64,000 nt of DNA from Kalaharituber pfeilii (GCA_015179045.1 WHUZ01000072.1:248001-312000); one strand, 5' to 3'. Positions 10,940 through 24,059 are shown, numbered from the stretch's first letter. The notes: generated by a model not told the origin, from the sequence alone. Translations and numbers: made by a program.

Positions 10940-13900
10940 ATGGAGGAACGACGTGTTTCTTTCGCTGCGCAGAACGAGATTGACGCTGAGCAGGCATTTC
11001 TGAACTCAATGAAGGCCCTTCAAGAATTAGACGAGGCTAGTTCGCCGCGGGCATCCAGTGGAGCGGCTGTGCAAAGCCGCGGCGGCGCTGGCGGTGGAAA
11101 AAGTGATAAGATAGAGTTTGGCGGGGATGATAGTACATTGAATGTTGGAGAATCAGAAGAGCAAAAAGTTACTCCTCATCCTGGTGCTGGTGCGTCTTCA
11201 AGTATTGCCACTACTGTTGCTACTACTACTTCTTCCGCAAATTCGGGTTCTTCCTCCCCGGTGAAACCAGATGTCGTCCAAGAAAATTCAACGTCCTCTC
11301 CATCGTCTTTGTCATCGTCTTCTCATCGTCGAGCAGCCGTACCATTCTCTTATGACGAAGAAGAAGATAATGATCCAGGTTCTGCTGCTGTGATGAAACA
11401 TGAGAATGATGATAGCGCCCGGTCTCATATTACTTCTCCTGCTCTTACTCCTACTGCTACTACTATGGCAAGGAATTTTCCCAATGGTCATGTATCTGTT
11501 ACTTCACCTGTTTCTACCTCAATCTCTTCAATCAACAACTCCACTTCTATTCTTCCTGTTGCTCCAGAAGATACACCTGCTCAAAATGCCACTCCAATGT
11601 CCACCGCAAATGAGATACCACGATTAAGTAGCATTGCTGGTGCTGCTAAAGAGCAGTCTCAGGCTCCTACGGGCTTAGTATCCAATCCATCATCCAATGT
11701 TGCTGTTTTCCCAACTCCTAACCCAGGCGCTGGTGCCAGCGCTGCGTCCACTCCTGCTACTACTATTACTACTACTACAGCTGCTAGTGCTCCTTCTACA
11801 TCAAATAAACGAAAACGGCTTCCACAGGATAGGGTTGGACAGCTTGAGGACAGGATAGCCGAAGACCCAAGAGGAGATATAGACGCTTGGTTGAGTCTAA
11901 TTGCAGAGCACCAGAAGAAAGGGAAATTTGATGAAGCCAGGACTGTATATGAGAGGTTTTTCCTGGTGTTTCCGGCTTGTGTAAGAATTGAACTTTCTCT
12001 TATATTCAGATATTGCCAATCAAAGTGTCAACATGCTATGGAGCGTTTTGTGTATGATGAGTTGTATTTTTTATGAACGAGCACTCGCTAACCGAGTTTT
12101 GAACCTCTGTTGCTTTAGGCTGAGCAATGGATAAACTACGTCAAAATGGAACTGGCCAACAATGAGTTCATCCGTGTTGAACAGATTTTTTCTCGCTGCT
12201 TAATTCCAGTCTTAAACATCGAATTATGGACACTTTACCTGAATTATATCCGGCGCCGGCAAAATCTCACCACTGACACAGGAGGCCGAGCAAGGGGAAT
12301 CATATCCCAAGCCTACGAGTTCGTATTAAACAATGTGGGAATTGATAGAGACGCAGGGCATATATGGCAAGAGTATATTCAGTTTGTCAAGAGCTCACCA
12401 GGGAATATAGGTGGAAGTGGATGGCAAGACCAACAGAAGATGGATTTACTAAGGAAAGTGTATCAAAGGGCTATCTGTATTCCAATACAGACAGTAGATC
12501 AGATTTGGAGGGAGTACGATGCATTTGAAATGGGTCTGAACAAAATAACGGTATTACCCTTCCGTCCTCTTAATTCAATTCAACCCCACTAACAAGTATT
12601 ATTTAGGGCCGCAAATTCCTCGCAGAGAAGTCTCCGCTGTACATGACAGCTCGCTCATCATTCATTGAGCTGAACAATATCACCGCGGGACTTATCCGCA
12701 CAACGATACCCCGCTTGCCGCCGCTCCCAGGGTTTGAAGGTTATGAGGAATACACAAGGCAAGTTGAGCTCTGGAAGAAATGGATTCATTGGGAAAAGGG
12801 AGATCCACTTGTACTTGCACAGGACGATGCGAGTGCCTTCAGAAATAGGATAATATACGTTTACAAACAAGCCCTTATGGCATTGCGATTTTGCCCTGAA
12901 ATTTGGTTTGAAGCGGCAGAATTCTGCTTTACAAATGAATTGGAAGAACAAGGCAATGAATTTTTAAAACAAGGAATTGCAGCGAACCCTGAGAGCTGTC
13001 TGTTATGTTTTAAGTACGCGGAAAGGCTCGAGGCGACATTGCCAGCTGAAGGTGGGACGGGGATGGAGGGCGTGAGGAGGCGTGGTCAAGCAGTGAGAAA
13101 ACCATATGAAGATTTACTGAACTGCCTTTATGCGCAGGTAGCAAAGATTCAGCAACGTGAAAAGGATGAATTAGCCAGGATTGAGGAAATGATGCCCACG
13201 CCAGATTCTAGCAGGAGGAGGCCGTCAACTGGGGGGGATGACGGTGATGAAGAAGAGGATGATGACGAAGATGTTGATGCTGTTGCTAATCGTGCGGCCA
13301 AGGAGGCTCAAACACAGTATGTGAAGGATGCTACTCGTGCTCAGATTCAGCAAATGTCAAAAACAATATCAGCTGTTTGGATCAATCTTATGAGGGCAAT
13401 GAGGCGAATAGAAGGACACGGCAAAGTGGGCGACCCTACTTCCACGATAGGTGGCTCTCGTCAAGTTTTTGCAGATGCAAGAAAGAGGGGCAAAATTACA
13501 AGTGATGTCTATGTGGCCTCCGCATTGATGGAGTATCACTGCTACAAAGACCCCGCTGCCACAAGAATCTTTGAAAGGGGCATGAAACTGTTCCCTGAGG
13601 ATGAGGATTTTGCATTGGAGTACCTTAAACACTTGATCGCAATCAATGATGTAACAAATGCGAGAGCTGTATTTGAGACCTTTGTTGGTAGAGTTCCCGC
13701 ACAGAAGGCAAAGAGGGTATATCAGTTCTTTTACGAGTATGAGAGCCAGTATGGCGACCTTGGGCAGATCTACAAGCTGGAGAAGCGAATGGGAGAGCTG
13801 TATCCTAATGGTGAGTAAATCGTAGATGCCTTCCCTCATGAGAGTGATTACAGCTAACTAGTCCCTTCTGCATAGACCCTTACCTGAACCGCTTCACAGC

Positions 13901-14522
13901 TCGTTATTCTTACAATACTACTAACCCATCCCTCTATCACCCCATAATATCTCCTGCCCAACAGCTCCGCCCGAAGGGCCTCTCTCTACCTCCTCTCTCC
14001 TCTGCACCAGCCCAACAACAGCCCGAGCCCCCCTCCTCCCAAGTCTCCGCAACATCCACCGCCGCTTCTAGCCAAATCCTTCGTCAAACGCACGTACCGC
14101 CATCGCCAAAGCGCACCGCCCACGACTTCGACGCCTCTGACACTGAAAGTGCCCACACTACCCACTCGCGCGACCCTGCTTCGCACCGCCCGGCAAAGAA
14201 ACTTCATCGTGGCGACTCCCCGCTCAAAGGCGCTGCTGGACGCCGTCTAGATCAACAAAAACAACGCCTATTATCCCAACGACGAGGGGAGGATGGAAGA
14301 GGTGATGGTGGAAGAGCAGCCGGGGGGGGGCTAAATGTGATTCCGGATGCGGTCATGTTTCTCTTGGGAATTATCCCGGGCGCGTCAAGTTACAACGCTG
14401 TGAGGTTTAGACCCGAGGCAATTATTGATTTGTTGAGGGGTGTGACATTGCCAGGGCAGGCGGGGACATTGAGTAGCGGGACGTCCCAGATGGGAGGGTA
14501 TGCCAGCGGGTACGGGAGGTAG
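10940..14522 (+). CDS. RNA14: mRNA 3'-end processing protein Rna14 (CstF-77 homologue)
   Basis: Four exons, join(10940..11980, 12119..12550, 12607..13810, 13876..14522), give 1107 aa. Rna14 is a scaffold of cleavage factor IA, which with Rna15, Pcf11 and Clp1 directs pre-mRNA cleavage and polyadenylation in the nucleus. The first 300 residues are low-complexity Ser/Thr/Ala. HAT (half-a-TPR) helices start around residue 315 (LEDRIAEDPRGDIDAWLSLI) and run through ELWTLYLNYIRRR, VYQRAICIPIQTVDQIWREYDAFE, PEIWFEAAEFCF and ALEYLKHLIAINDVTNARAV. Junctions restore FPAC-AEQWINYVKMEL and NKIT-GRKFLAEKSPLYM, as expected for the family. The acidic insert in the HAT region (about residues 550-565) is common in fungal orthologues. 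The C-terminal exon is Pro/Ser-rich and ends with a conserved IPDAVMFLLGIIPGASSYN segment, the monkeytail-like region that binds Rna15. Introns are 138, 56 and 65 bp. Confidence 0.93.
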
Positions 14523-17395
14523 AGTGCTAGGTTGGCCTGGCGGAACAAGTGGGGAGGGTGTTTGGGAAGGAGGAGGGTGACTAATATGTGTGTATGTATT
14601 TATTTATGTTGGTATTTATGCATGAATTGCGGGTATTTGAATTGTCACGCGCGCAGGTATTTGAAGGATAAAGGATGGAGACATGGATGGCCTGAAGCTC
14701 ACCTTGCTTGTGGAGCTTGTGAGCTTGTGGTAACAGCCTGTTCAGAAAGTCCGAACTGAACTGCAAATGTGTCACTGGATTGTATAGGAGGTTGTTCTGA
14801 AATGGCAGTACTCGAGTACATACTTTTAAGTAGGGCTGGTTTTGCTAATTGATTTGGATGGATGGAATGGACGAAGGGGGGATACGGGATCATAGACAAA
14901 TGGTAATATGCACGCAATAAGGGAGATTGGTGGGAACGAGAACAGAAGATTGGAGGATCTTTTCTTTCTCTTCTTTTTGTTTTTGTTAAGTTTCTATGAT
15001 AATATTATTTTTGCATTCGCGTTTTTGTGTAGTATCTGTTTTTATTGTAATGTGGATTATATATGGATAACTTCGCAGTTCCTTTTTTAAATAGTGACAG
15101 TGATGACAATTATGCTACAGTTTGTTCACGGTGGGAACTTGAACAGCAGAAGGAGGATATCGATGGTGGTGGGAGACTGCAGATGGACTGGCCTAGGATT
15201 TGAGGCGATGATTGGGAACTTGATTTATCGACGGGTACGGAGTTAGACAGTGCACGGAAGGAATGGTAGGGGGGCTTTCTACTATATGATACATGATAAA
15301 GGCCTAGCGTTATCACGAGGCCAGTGCAGTGGAGGGATAGGACTAAGTGGAGGGTGCAAGCGGCAGGGGATGTGTAATTTGCACTTGCCCTTTTTTCCTC
15401 TCATCGCTTCCTTTCACTGCTCGCAAATTCTTGTATAAGAGCCCCCCAAAAATATAAATGTATCATGGAAATTGGGTCGACTTTACCTGGAGTTATATTT
15501 TGAGGTGACCATGGCCTACTTCCACGGTTGGGATCTCTTAATACTGGCACAAATATGTTTCCTGTAAGACTTCCTCTGCCGTTCTCTGCTTCGCCTATGT
15601 ATATGCTTCGTTGGTAATATTGTATCCCACACTTATCCTAGCAACACTTTTGGCCTGCACTACCTGCAGCCTTCTCATCACTCTCTGCACATTTAAAATC
15701 CTCGTAAGCCGCGAGTGCATTTACAGGGGCTTTATTGATATGATTGACTTCCCGCCTGCGGCCAGCGTTAGAATCGTTAACCCGCTCGGGCTCACTGACC
15801 TTGTAAGGCTGGCCTACATTCCAAACGCACATCTCTCCGGTGCAGGAGGCATAAAGATTCAACTGTGACAGGAAGAATCTGCGGAGAGAGTAGTAAGCCT
15901 GGTTCAAGTAGTAAGTACAGCTACCTAAGCGGTATCATATCATAGCGTTGCTGCGATTTCCTATCCGAGTATCTTTTGGTTTTTGCCCAAAACAGGCTAA
16001 TCTCTCCAACGGCCCCACGGCAAGTGGAGACTACTCCACACAAGATTGTTCCTCCCACACCATGCATCGATCATTGAGGGTACTGTGCTTATCAGGCCTC
16101 CTTTGTACTAAAGTAGTAGTGCTAAGAAGGATTTCACTAAGCAAGGCCACCCAGATCATGCGCCCAGGAGCCCTGTCAGACATGAGCCTGCATGTTTCAT
16201 TCATATGCGGGCCTTATCCCCTGTCCCCGCTCCGATGTATACGTCAATTCTGATTGGCACACATCTACTCAGTGTCCAGGTGATAGAGGTTGAAGTTGGG
16301 TGTTTGAGGGGTTTAGATTTTGTATTGTTTGCCGGTAAAACTTTGCAAACATTTGTCGTTTCCTGAAAATTAGTTTGGAGATGCTTTATTTTGTGCACCT
16401 GGATCGATATCAGGCACCATGTTAAAATTTGTTCAGAGTGACGAGCAACGTTAAGCGGCTAACTTTCATCATGGCGCAGTAGCATAAGCTATCCCTTACT
16501 AAGGTAAGCTGCCGAAGCCTTAGATGCTGACAAGGGTTTCAAGCACGATCGAGCGAGGAACGAAGGAACATGGCGAATCACATGTGGCGTTCTCAGTGAA
16601 GTACCTTACATTCTGAACCTTGTCGCGTGCTAGTCGCGTAAGGTTCATGCGCTTCGCGTTCTGGTTTCCGGTCAAATCACGTCACGCGTCAGATTGGATA
16701 AGGTTAATGGGAACGGATAAGCTGGGCTTGAACATTTGACGACATTAGGAGTCACAAAAGAACAAAAAGGAACAAATGAACTAGCAATTCGAAGTGAGTT
16801 ATGCAAACGAAGGTAGATGTGGTCTTTCAGTTCGTTTGCCTGCTGAATTCGCAGCTGGCTTCGGATTGCTGGTACCAACCATTGTATGCGGATGCAGCAT
16901 GCACTAGATCGTGGGGCAATTTATTTCAAGTTGGCAAAGAATGGCCCTGTGAAATGATAAGTGTCGGACTGTTGTACTACGCATGCCCTCGAGCCATCTA
17001 TCCTGCCCCCAACCCTCTACCCTCTACCCTAAAAGCTCATTAGATAAATCTGTACGACACTAACTTGTGGGTACTTGCATTAGAGGTAGAGAAAAAAGGC
17101 ATGGACTCATTAAGGATGCATATATCTGCTGGAGCAGAGGGGATACGTGTTCGTCGATCGTCATTTTGCCAATGGAGATGGTTGAGTATGAGGTCAGTTT
17201 TGTACATAGTTTTGTGAACTTATCAGAATCCGGCTAACACTTGCTTCCTCTATGACACCGTGTCTACACAATTCGTCCCTTGTAGAAAAGAACCCATTTA
17301 TTTGTAAACCAAACTGCCATCTACCAACAGAAAGGTCAAATAAACAAAAATCGCTTCAATCATTCTCCACAGCCTCAACCCTCCTAACTTTGTCT

Positions 17396-18022
17396 TTAGT
17401 ACAATAGGAATGACCAGTATGTCCGTGTCAAATCAATAGCATTCCCATCCAGATAACCCCCATCATGATCTGATGCTTCAAAAAGTTCGGCGAAGCGGGC
17501 CTGAAATTCTTCACTGCCAACTCTGTGTTTTGAAGCAATTATTCCACTTTGCATGTTTAATATATTCAGAGTCGGCTTGTGGCCTAAACAAGTTAGCATG
17601 AACAGATTTCTAATAAAAGTAAACGACTCTCTGATTAACACGACTCTTGCTGGATCCATTCCATACAGCTTCTTGCACTCAGTACACTGAAGCATCACGT
17701 CTTCTTTCTGGGCTAAAGCTTGCGTATAGAGATGCACTACCAGAGCATCTCCTCCATGTGCTCATGCATTGCCGACCTCATTGAGTCCCTCAGTTGCATT
17801 TTTATCTCTTTTGAAAACACAGATGAATCAGTTTCTCAACAACTTGTATGCATCCAGTGAGGACCCTAAGCTGGTAACTCGATTCTCCGATGCCGCGATC
17901 TTGATATCCTTCTGGAACTTGTCTGCAAGAACACGTTTATGCAACTCTTCATGATCCATTTTGCCTCGAGCATACCGAAGACCAAGGTGATTGGCGACAA
18001 CCAACTTCCGCGTCCTAATCAT
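17396..18022 (-). pseudogene. Possible disrupted or spliced anonymous gene (two minus-strand ORFs)
   Basis: Two ORFs of 64 codons (18022..17828) and 113 codons (17737..17396) follow one another on the minus strand. They have non-repetitive, protein-like composition, including a CTECKKLYG segment with two cysteines. I looked for a GT-AG intron joining them: the donors available (after the AC AA and G TT overhangs near 17838) do not match the phase of the acceptors near 17740-17760. It may be a decayed gene or chance ORFs. No family is recognised. Confidence 0.2.
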
Positions 18023-18362
18023 AATTTACTCCACTCAGTTCTGTAAACTACTAGCCCTTCAAATATAAACTAACGTAATTAACTAGATACTATAATTTAT
18101 ACATTAGCATGTGTTACGGTGAGATTGGAGGCCTTGAGTCGGGACTCGAGCTTAGCTTTGAGAGCTAGGTTTGCTTCTGAGCTTTGGGTTTGCTGCATTT
18201 AGAATTTGGTGCGGCTTTCAAATTGAGGTTGCGGAGGAATGCGGGGCAATCAAGTTCAGTTGCAGGGTATGATACCAGACACCCGGCCAGCACCCCCTCC
18301 GCCTGGAATGTCCAAACCAGTATTGGACTATTACTCTGGAGGCAATGAATTAAGAATATCAC

Positions 18363-18412
18363 GAACAAAGAAAGGGCAGAAAAAAAAGGTTTTTTCTGCC
18401 CTTCGTTTGTTC
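18363..18412. repeat. Compact hairpin with 23-bp arms and 4-nt loop
   Basis: Arms 18363-18385 and 18390-18412 (GAACAAAGAAAGGGCAG...) pair at 21 of 23 positions around an AAGG loop. The arm next to the loop is A/T-only. It could form a stable RNA stem or be a palindromic element remnant; no gene flanks it closely. Confidence 0.7.
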
Positions 18413-19300
18413 GACAAACACAACGGACCTCTAGAGTAGATGCTTGCATTCGACATCATTCTGCCTCCGTTTCATATCACTATAGTGGATCGAGGCTTGC
18501 ATTCTTAACGGGATTTGCGTTGAATGCAAGAATACCAACTTCTCAAGAACCAAGTGCTACTACTTACAGTTGTGAGCTTGCATGAAGCGAATCTGTCGCA
18601 GAATGCAGCAGGATAATCTGTAATGTGGCTGCGCTGCTAGTACCATCTGGAGGGGTGGCAGGTATCTGGTGGGTTGGGGTGGCCTAAGTTTCCGGGGGTG
18701 CCCCTGCAAGAGGCGATATGAATTGATGGAAACTTGCAAACTACGCATGCAAACCCTCCCCTCCCAGTGTAAATAGAGAAATTGTAGCTCAAAGCTGAGC
18801 ACGCACGCCGTTCACCTTTCGCCTCGCGTAGGAACACCAACCGAATCTACAAGTACTCGATAACTCTAAAAAAGTAGATAGCTGGCCTCATGCGTCTGCC
18901 CATGTCTCAGAATTGGTGGGGGTACGTTTGCTGGGGTCTTGACCATAGCACACCCCATTGAGTACTTACAGTGACGGCCGAGTGAATGGTTGGCCCACCC
19001 AAAAGCAAAACTGGAAGTGCATACCCATCGCTTCTGCATTAGGTAAGAGAGCGGCCACAAGTACTTCTGCCCACCCACCCCGCCTACGACCCACGGCCAT
19101 TCTTTTCCCTTCCTCCCTCTCCCTACTTAATCCCCTAAATCCTCCACTCTCCCACCACAATTCTGTCTCTCACACTTTCTTCCGTCACACTCTTCTCATC
19201 TACTCAAAGCAATACATCAATAACCTCGACCCCGCACAACTTCACATTTACGCAGCACAACACCACATCCTCACCGTAATCTACTAAATTCTCTGATCAG

Positions 19301-19357
19301 GTATGTCAATTCTTCTGTATTCTCAATTGTTGAATTTCATACTTACAAGTTGGCTAG
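19301..19357 (+). other. Probable 5'-UTR intron of the Argonaute gene
   Basis: A consensus donor (CAG|GTATGT) at 19301 and an acceptor (GGCTAG) ending at 19357, or AAG at 19361, lie just upstream of the ATG at 19371. The intron would be 57-61 bp, like the coding introns of this gene. Confidence 0.5.
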
Positions 19358-19370
19358 CAAGCAATCCAAA

Positions 19371-22300
19371 ATGCCTCCAAAAATGGTTCAAGATCCGGAG
19401 CTTAGCAAGCTTGTCCACGAAGCGGGCAAGTTGGTAAGGTTGCCTCTTGTTTATTGAATGACTTCTGCTAACATCGCTCAGACGCTAGTAAACTTCGTCA
19501 AACGCCCTGGGTACGGAACCAAGGGAAGAAGTATAGACATATGTGCCAACTCTTATGAAGTTATTAATTTTCCCACAAGTACTGTCATCCAATACGATGT
19601 ACGTAATCATCACAGCGCAGTCTTGTGTTGACAGGTATTGATGTCATGTTACAGGTCCAAATTGGAGACGCTGCAACCAGACGTGGAGCGATCAGGAAAG
19701 TTTGGCAATCAAGACAACTGAAGGAAAAAATTGGTCTCAACAATTGGAATTCTGTGTTGTTTGATGGCAAGCACCCCTCTCTCACATCTTCACGTTATGA
19801 CCATCAGTATTGGTCACAGTGAGTGCTGGATATGTCAAGCTAATCTTGAATACAGGCAATAAACTTGCTTGGAGTAGCAAGCCGTTGCCCTTTGGCAATG
19901 AGTTGAACTTCCAGGTAGATTTGTCTCAGGAAAACGGCAGGAGGCGTCCGGATGTCTTCCGTGTCTTGATTAAGAGGACAACTCAGATTGTTCTTGAACC
20001 GGTCAGACAATGGATCGCAGGAAGGACACATTCCACAACTGATGTCCAGGAAGGCCTTACCTTTATGAACCATCTCATATCCCAGTCACTAAGGCTTGAC
20101 CCTGATAATGTTTGTTTGAGACGAAGTTTTTTCAGACATAATGCGGAGTCGTATTCGCTAGAGGGCGGCCTTGTGGTGAAGAAAGGCCTCTTCATGAGTG
20201 TTCGTGGCGGACACAACAAACTTACCATCAACGTGGACGTAGCGACCGCAGTGTTTTGGCCTTCCGGCAAACTTCTGCAGCTAATGCAGAAGTATCTTGG
20301 GCAACGTGGGTGTCTCCCGCATTTTCTTGCTGCTTGAATATCTTACAAGGCTAACAACACTTTTAACAAATAGAGGGTGATGAAGCTTCATTCGCAAGCT
20401 GGATGGCTAACCAGCTCAGAGTTCAAGAGAAAAGATTCCGGAATGAACTCAAAAAGTTTAGGAGGATATCCTTTTATACTACTCATACTGCACCCCAGAA
20501 GCCTGCCAGGGAGCAAAAACGTTGCATAATTGACGGCTTCACTGAATCAGGAGCCAATAATACCTTTTTCACGAAAAAGATAACTAAGGAAGATGGTTCA
20601 GTTACTGAGAAGAAAGTCTCTGTGGCCAATTACTTCGCAGAAACCTACCGGATCAGACTTCAATATCCAAATCTTCCTTGTGTTAAGACGAAGAGAAATG
20701 GGGAGGTTCCGCTCGAACTCTGTTACGTTAGCGATGCGGTATGCTGTTCTCACATGTTTATTACTTGGTTACACTGGATATATGACTAATATTATGAGAT
20801 TAGGACAACCGTTATCTTTTCAAGCTGGATGACAGACAGACAGCATCCATGATCAAGATTACTGCGACGGTATGTGCTGCTTCGTTGCGTCGTGATGCAT
20901 TACGACAAATCTAATGATCGTGACAGAGACCTGAGGAGCGCCGACGAGCCATTGCGAACAATGTGGATGCGTGTAAATGGGGGCAAGACCCTGTCCTTCA
21001 GGCCTATGGCATGAAGATTCAGCCTAGTATGATGAAGGTGAGAATTCATAGGTTTACTGTACTTCAAATGTATCAATATTAAGCTAGCTTATAGATCAAA
21101 GCGCGCATTCTCCCTGCGCCAGAATTGATGTTCGGAGCAGGTGGTCAAACCAAGAGCGTGCCAGGAAATATGACTGCTTCAGGGCAATGGAATCTCCAGG
21201 GCAAACGGTTCGCCAAAACAAGCAACTTGAAGAGTTTTGGGTGCTTGATCTTTGCCAGCCAACAGCAATGCCCTCTTGAGGCGGCGAAAAAGTTCATGCG
21301 CTCATTAATGAACTCCTACAGCCAGCACGGAGGTGCCGTAGAGAACAACAATCCCATCGTCCAATACGCGACTCCACCCAATATCCAAAAGTCTATTCGG
21401 GAATTCTGGACTCAAGTTGGGAATCAAATGAAGATGAGGCCTCAAATCCTCTTCTTTATCGTCCCTTATAAGACGTCGATGCCCTATAATGAAATTAAAC
21501 ACTTTTGTGAAACAGAGCTTGGCTGCGTTTCTCAATGTATGGATCACCTTCCTAAATTCCTTCATGATTACAGTTCTGACACTCGAGTGTAGGTGCCCTT
21601 GTTGCGCATGTTCACAAGTGTGCGCCTCAATACTTGTCAAATGTGTGCATGAAACTGAATGCCAAAATCGGAGGCACAACTTGTTATTTGAACCAGACCA
21701 ACAACCCACTTCACGGCCGTGGGTATAACTTAATGATTGGAGCAGACGTTTCCCATGCGGCTCCCGGTTCCGAAAAGCCATCTTTTGCTTCTATGGTGGG
21801 CAGTACCGATTGTACGTGTCTCCCTGCGTAGTATTGTTTCTTGCTTGTTTCTAACAATTGCAAATAGTGCACGGAACCAGATATTCGGGAATTGTTGGGA
21901 CAAATGGTGTCCGTCAAGAAATGATCTCTGAGGACAACATGAAGAATTTCTTGACCACAATGATTTACAATTTCAAGAAAAACACCAACTTCCTGCCTAA
22001 TCGGATTTTTTACTTCAGGGATGGTGTTTCTGAACAGCAATATCACCATGTGCTGGATGAGGAAGTTAAGATAATGAAGAAGATCTGCCATGGTCTTAAT
22101 GCGACCTGGGCACCAAAATTCACAGTCACGGTGTGTTCAAAACGCCACCATCATAGATTTTTCCCAGGAAACCCTCGTGATGGGGATAGAAACGGGAATG
22201 TCCTGCCCGGTACGATAATCGAAAGGGATGTGACAGACCCTGCCGAGTATGATTTTTGTAAGTCCGCAAACCCCAATTATATTGTTGTGAATTGAAACTG

Positions 22301-22671
22301 ATATGGTTTTAGACCTGAATTCGCACAAGGCTATTCAAGGTACTGCTCGCGCAACGCATTACTACGTCATCATGGATGAGACTGGCATCCCAGTCGATGA
22401 CTTTCAGGCAATTTGTAACAATATGTGTTACACATACATCAGGTCGACAACAGCAGTTTCAATGAGTAAGTGGCACTTATAAATTAATGTGCGTATGAAT
22501 ACTAACTGCTACACAGTACCGCCGGTGTACTACGCGCATCTGGCTTCGCTGCGTGGTCGATGCCACGAGGACACCCAGTCGATTAGGTCGCAAGCAACTG
22601 GTGTCAGTGAAGAAGTTACCATTATCAGACCATTGCATGACAGCATCAAAGACGCGATGTGGTATGTCTGA
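19371..22671 (+). CDS. Argonaute (QDE-2/Ago type), predicted slicer-competent
   Basis: Twelve exons: join(19371..19433, 19482..19598, 19655..19766, 19856..20305, 20374..20738, 20804..20869, 20927..21037, 21095..21536, 21593..21811, 21868..22257, 22313..22465, 22517..22671), 880 aa. Argonaute binds small RNAs and cleaves or represses complementary transcripts. The N domain begins with FVKRPGYGTKGRSIDICANSYEV. The DUF1785 linker and PAZ region follow, with MID around KARILPAPELMFG and PIWI from NLMIGADVSH onward. The DEDH tetrad is present: D626 (GADVSH), E666 (VRQEMI), D700 (YFRDGVS) and H794 (RATHYYV). The C terminus is ...DAMWYV, close to the usual MWY/MYF end. All junctions restore family sequence. 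Intron 3 (19767..19855) is a GC-AG intron with donor G|GCAAGC; reading through it hits a stop after 17 codons. The neighbourhood contains recently active repeats, which are possible targets, but no other RNA-silencing gene lies in the window. Confidence 0.95.
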
Positions 22672-23747
22672 AGCTGTCGTTTATTCTCATTGGTAATTAG
22701 TTACATGAACATGGTCTTTCAAAAGCACACTTCGTTCTCTTGCTTTCCGTTTTTCTCTATTCCGTTTTTCTCTCTTTCCTTCCCTTTTTCTGTATTTCTC
22801 TACAGACGGGCATGAGATCTTGGGTCTTTGTGCGGTCTTGAATCTATGTTAAGTCTTTATTTGTTGTCGATTTCAAGGAATGGAAGCTTTGTGATGGACT
22901 ATGTGCTTCAGATCTTTGGGCCTTCTCACTGTTAGCAATGCTTTGACTTTCACGATCACTCCTACCTTGAACTTGTCTCTTTTGTTTCTTTTTGTATTGT
23001 ATTTGGGATGGATCAATATGCTTGGGATTATTTAATTTTTCTTTTTCCCTTTTAACAATCACTCTTTGCTGTACTTAATGCTTTCTCGTCTCGTTGAGGT
23101 CCTAGTGAGGAGGAAGATGGTACACATTTGTGGAGATCGGCTGTTGGATGGTTTATCGTATAACAATGAAAACTCAATGTCATAAGTGCTTTCCTTGTCA
23201 AATCTTGCCCTTGGTTTGTTAGCGGCGTTGTTCAAAAGCGCACTGCAACTGCAGCCTTGAACTTGGTATGAGATTAAAACATGGGGGCGGAAATAGTCTC
23301 GTAAACGCTGACTAGGGCGGAAGACTGAAAATCCCGAACTATGCATATTCAGCAATCCTACCGTATTCACTCACTTATGTAACAGGTAAAACACAAACGC
23401 GCGCTAGTGTGGTCTTGGCAGAACTTCAGGCGCTATTAATCGCGCTAGCGCGCTCTTTAGTGCAATATTGGTATTACTACGTACAGGAATGCAATTATAC
23501 ATGGGCTAATCTCCAGTAGTCTCATGCCAAGACCCTCTTGCTGCTAAAAAATCTCGAGCTTCTCCATTATCTCTACTCAGTAACGGAGGTGGTAAATGCA
23601 GAGAATTACTACCCACCAGGCCAAAAGACACTTGACTAGTGATGCTCGCTAGTCTTCTACGTAGCTCATATAGCTATTGTGTGACCATGACACATTTGCG
23701 CATTGCAATTTTCGCATTTTTCGCGTCTTCCACCTGGTGACCCCGTA

Positions 23748-23795
23748 TATCATTACTCGTATACTACCCTTTGGGCTATGACAAGACTAACTACA
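23748..23795 (-). mobile_element. Diverged copy of a short retroposon 3' end
   Basis: On the minus strand it shares CATAGCCC...GAGTAATGATAT with the copies at 23.95 and 24.29 kb but has no adjacent A tail. Against the 24.29 kb copy most differences are C/T or G/A. Confidence 0.55.
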
Positions 23796-23840
23796 AAATA
23801 AAGGAATGAAGATGCACAGTAAAATATCATACCATACTCT

Positions 23841-23899
23841 GTTCTCGTGCCCAGACTCTCTTAGTTAAGTGTGTCAAGAGAGTCTGGGTATGAGAATAA
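23841..23899. repeat. Palindrome built on TTCTCGTGCCCAGACTC
   Basis: Arms of 22 bp at 23841-23862 and about 23876-23897 flank a short spacer. They match at 19 positions, and all three differences are G/A. The core CGTGCCCAGAC also occurs near 7212, 45895 and 49036, so this is a dispersed sequence. Confidence 0.65.
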
Positions 23900-23927
23900 C
23901 TATGCTCTACTTTTGCCATAGTAAGGA

Positions 23928-23993
23928 TTTTTTTTTTTTTTTTTTTTTTTTAATATCATTACTCACATGCCGCCCTGTGGGCTATGGTGAGAT
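23928..23993 (-). mobile_element. Short poly(A)-tailed retroposon copy, minus orientation
   Basis: On the minus strand a CTCACCATAGCCCACAGGG block runs into GTGAGTAATGATATT and then an A tail of more than 20 (the T run 23928-23951 on the plus strand). Four differences from the 24.29 kb copy are all transitions. The target-site duplication was not found, and the 5' extent is unknown; it may continue to about 24055. Confidence 0.6.
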
Positions 23994-24059
23994 TAAGTAC
24001 ATGAGGAAGTAAAAGGAATAACAAAGGAAAAGAAATAACCAAGTGATGTCAATGAATCC

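Larger units (their letters stand above)
14523..19300. other. Long spacer between RNA14 and Argonaute
   Basis: About 4.8 kb without a recognisable gene. Short ORFs around 14.5-16.3 kb and 18.2-19.2 kb have no family features. Two items are listed separately: a pair of minus-strand ORFs at 17.4-18.0 kb and a hairpin at 18.36 kb. The pyrimidine-rich stretch around 19080-19260 is probably the Argonaute promoter and leader. Confidence 0.45.
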
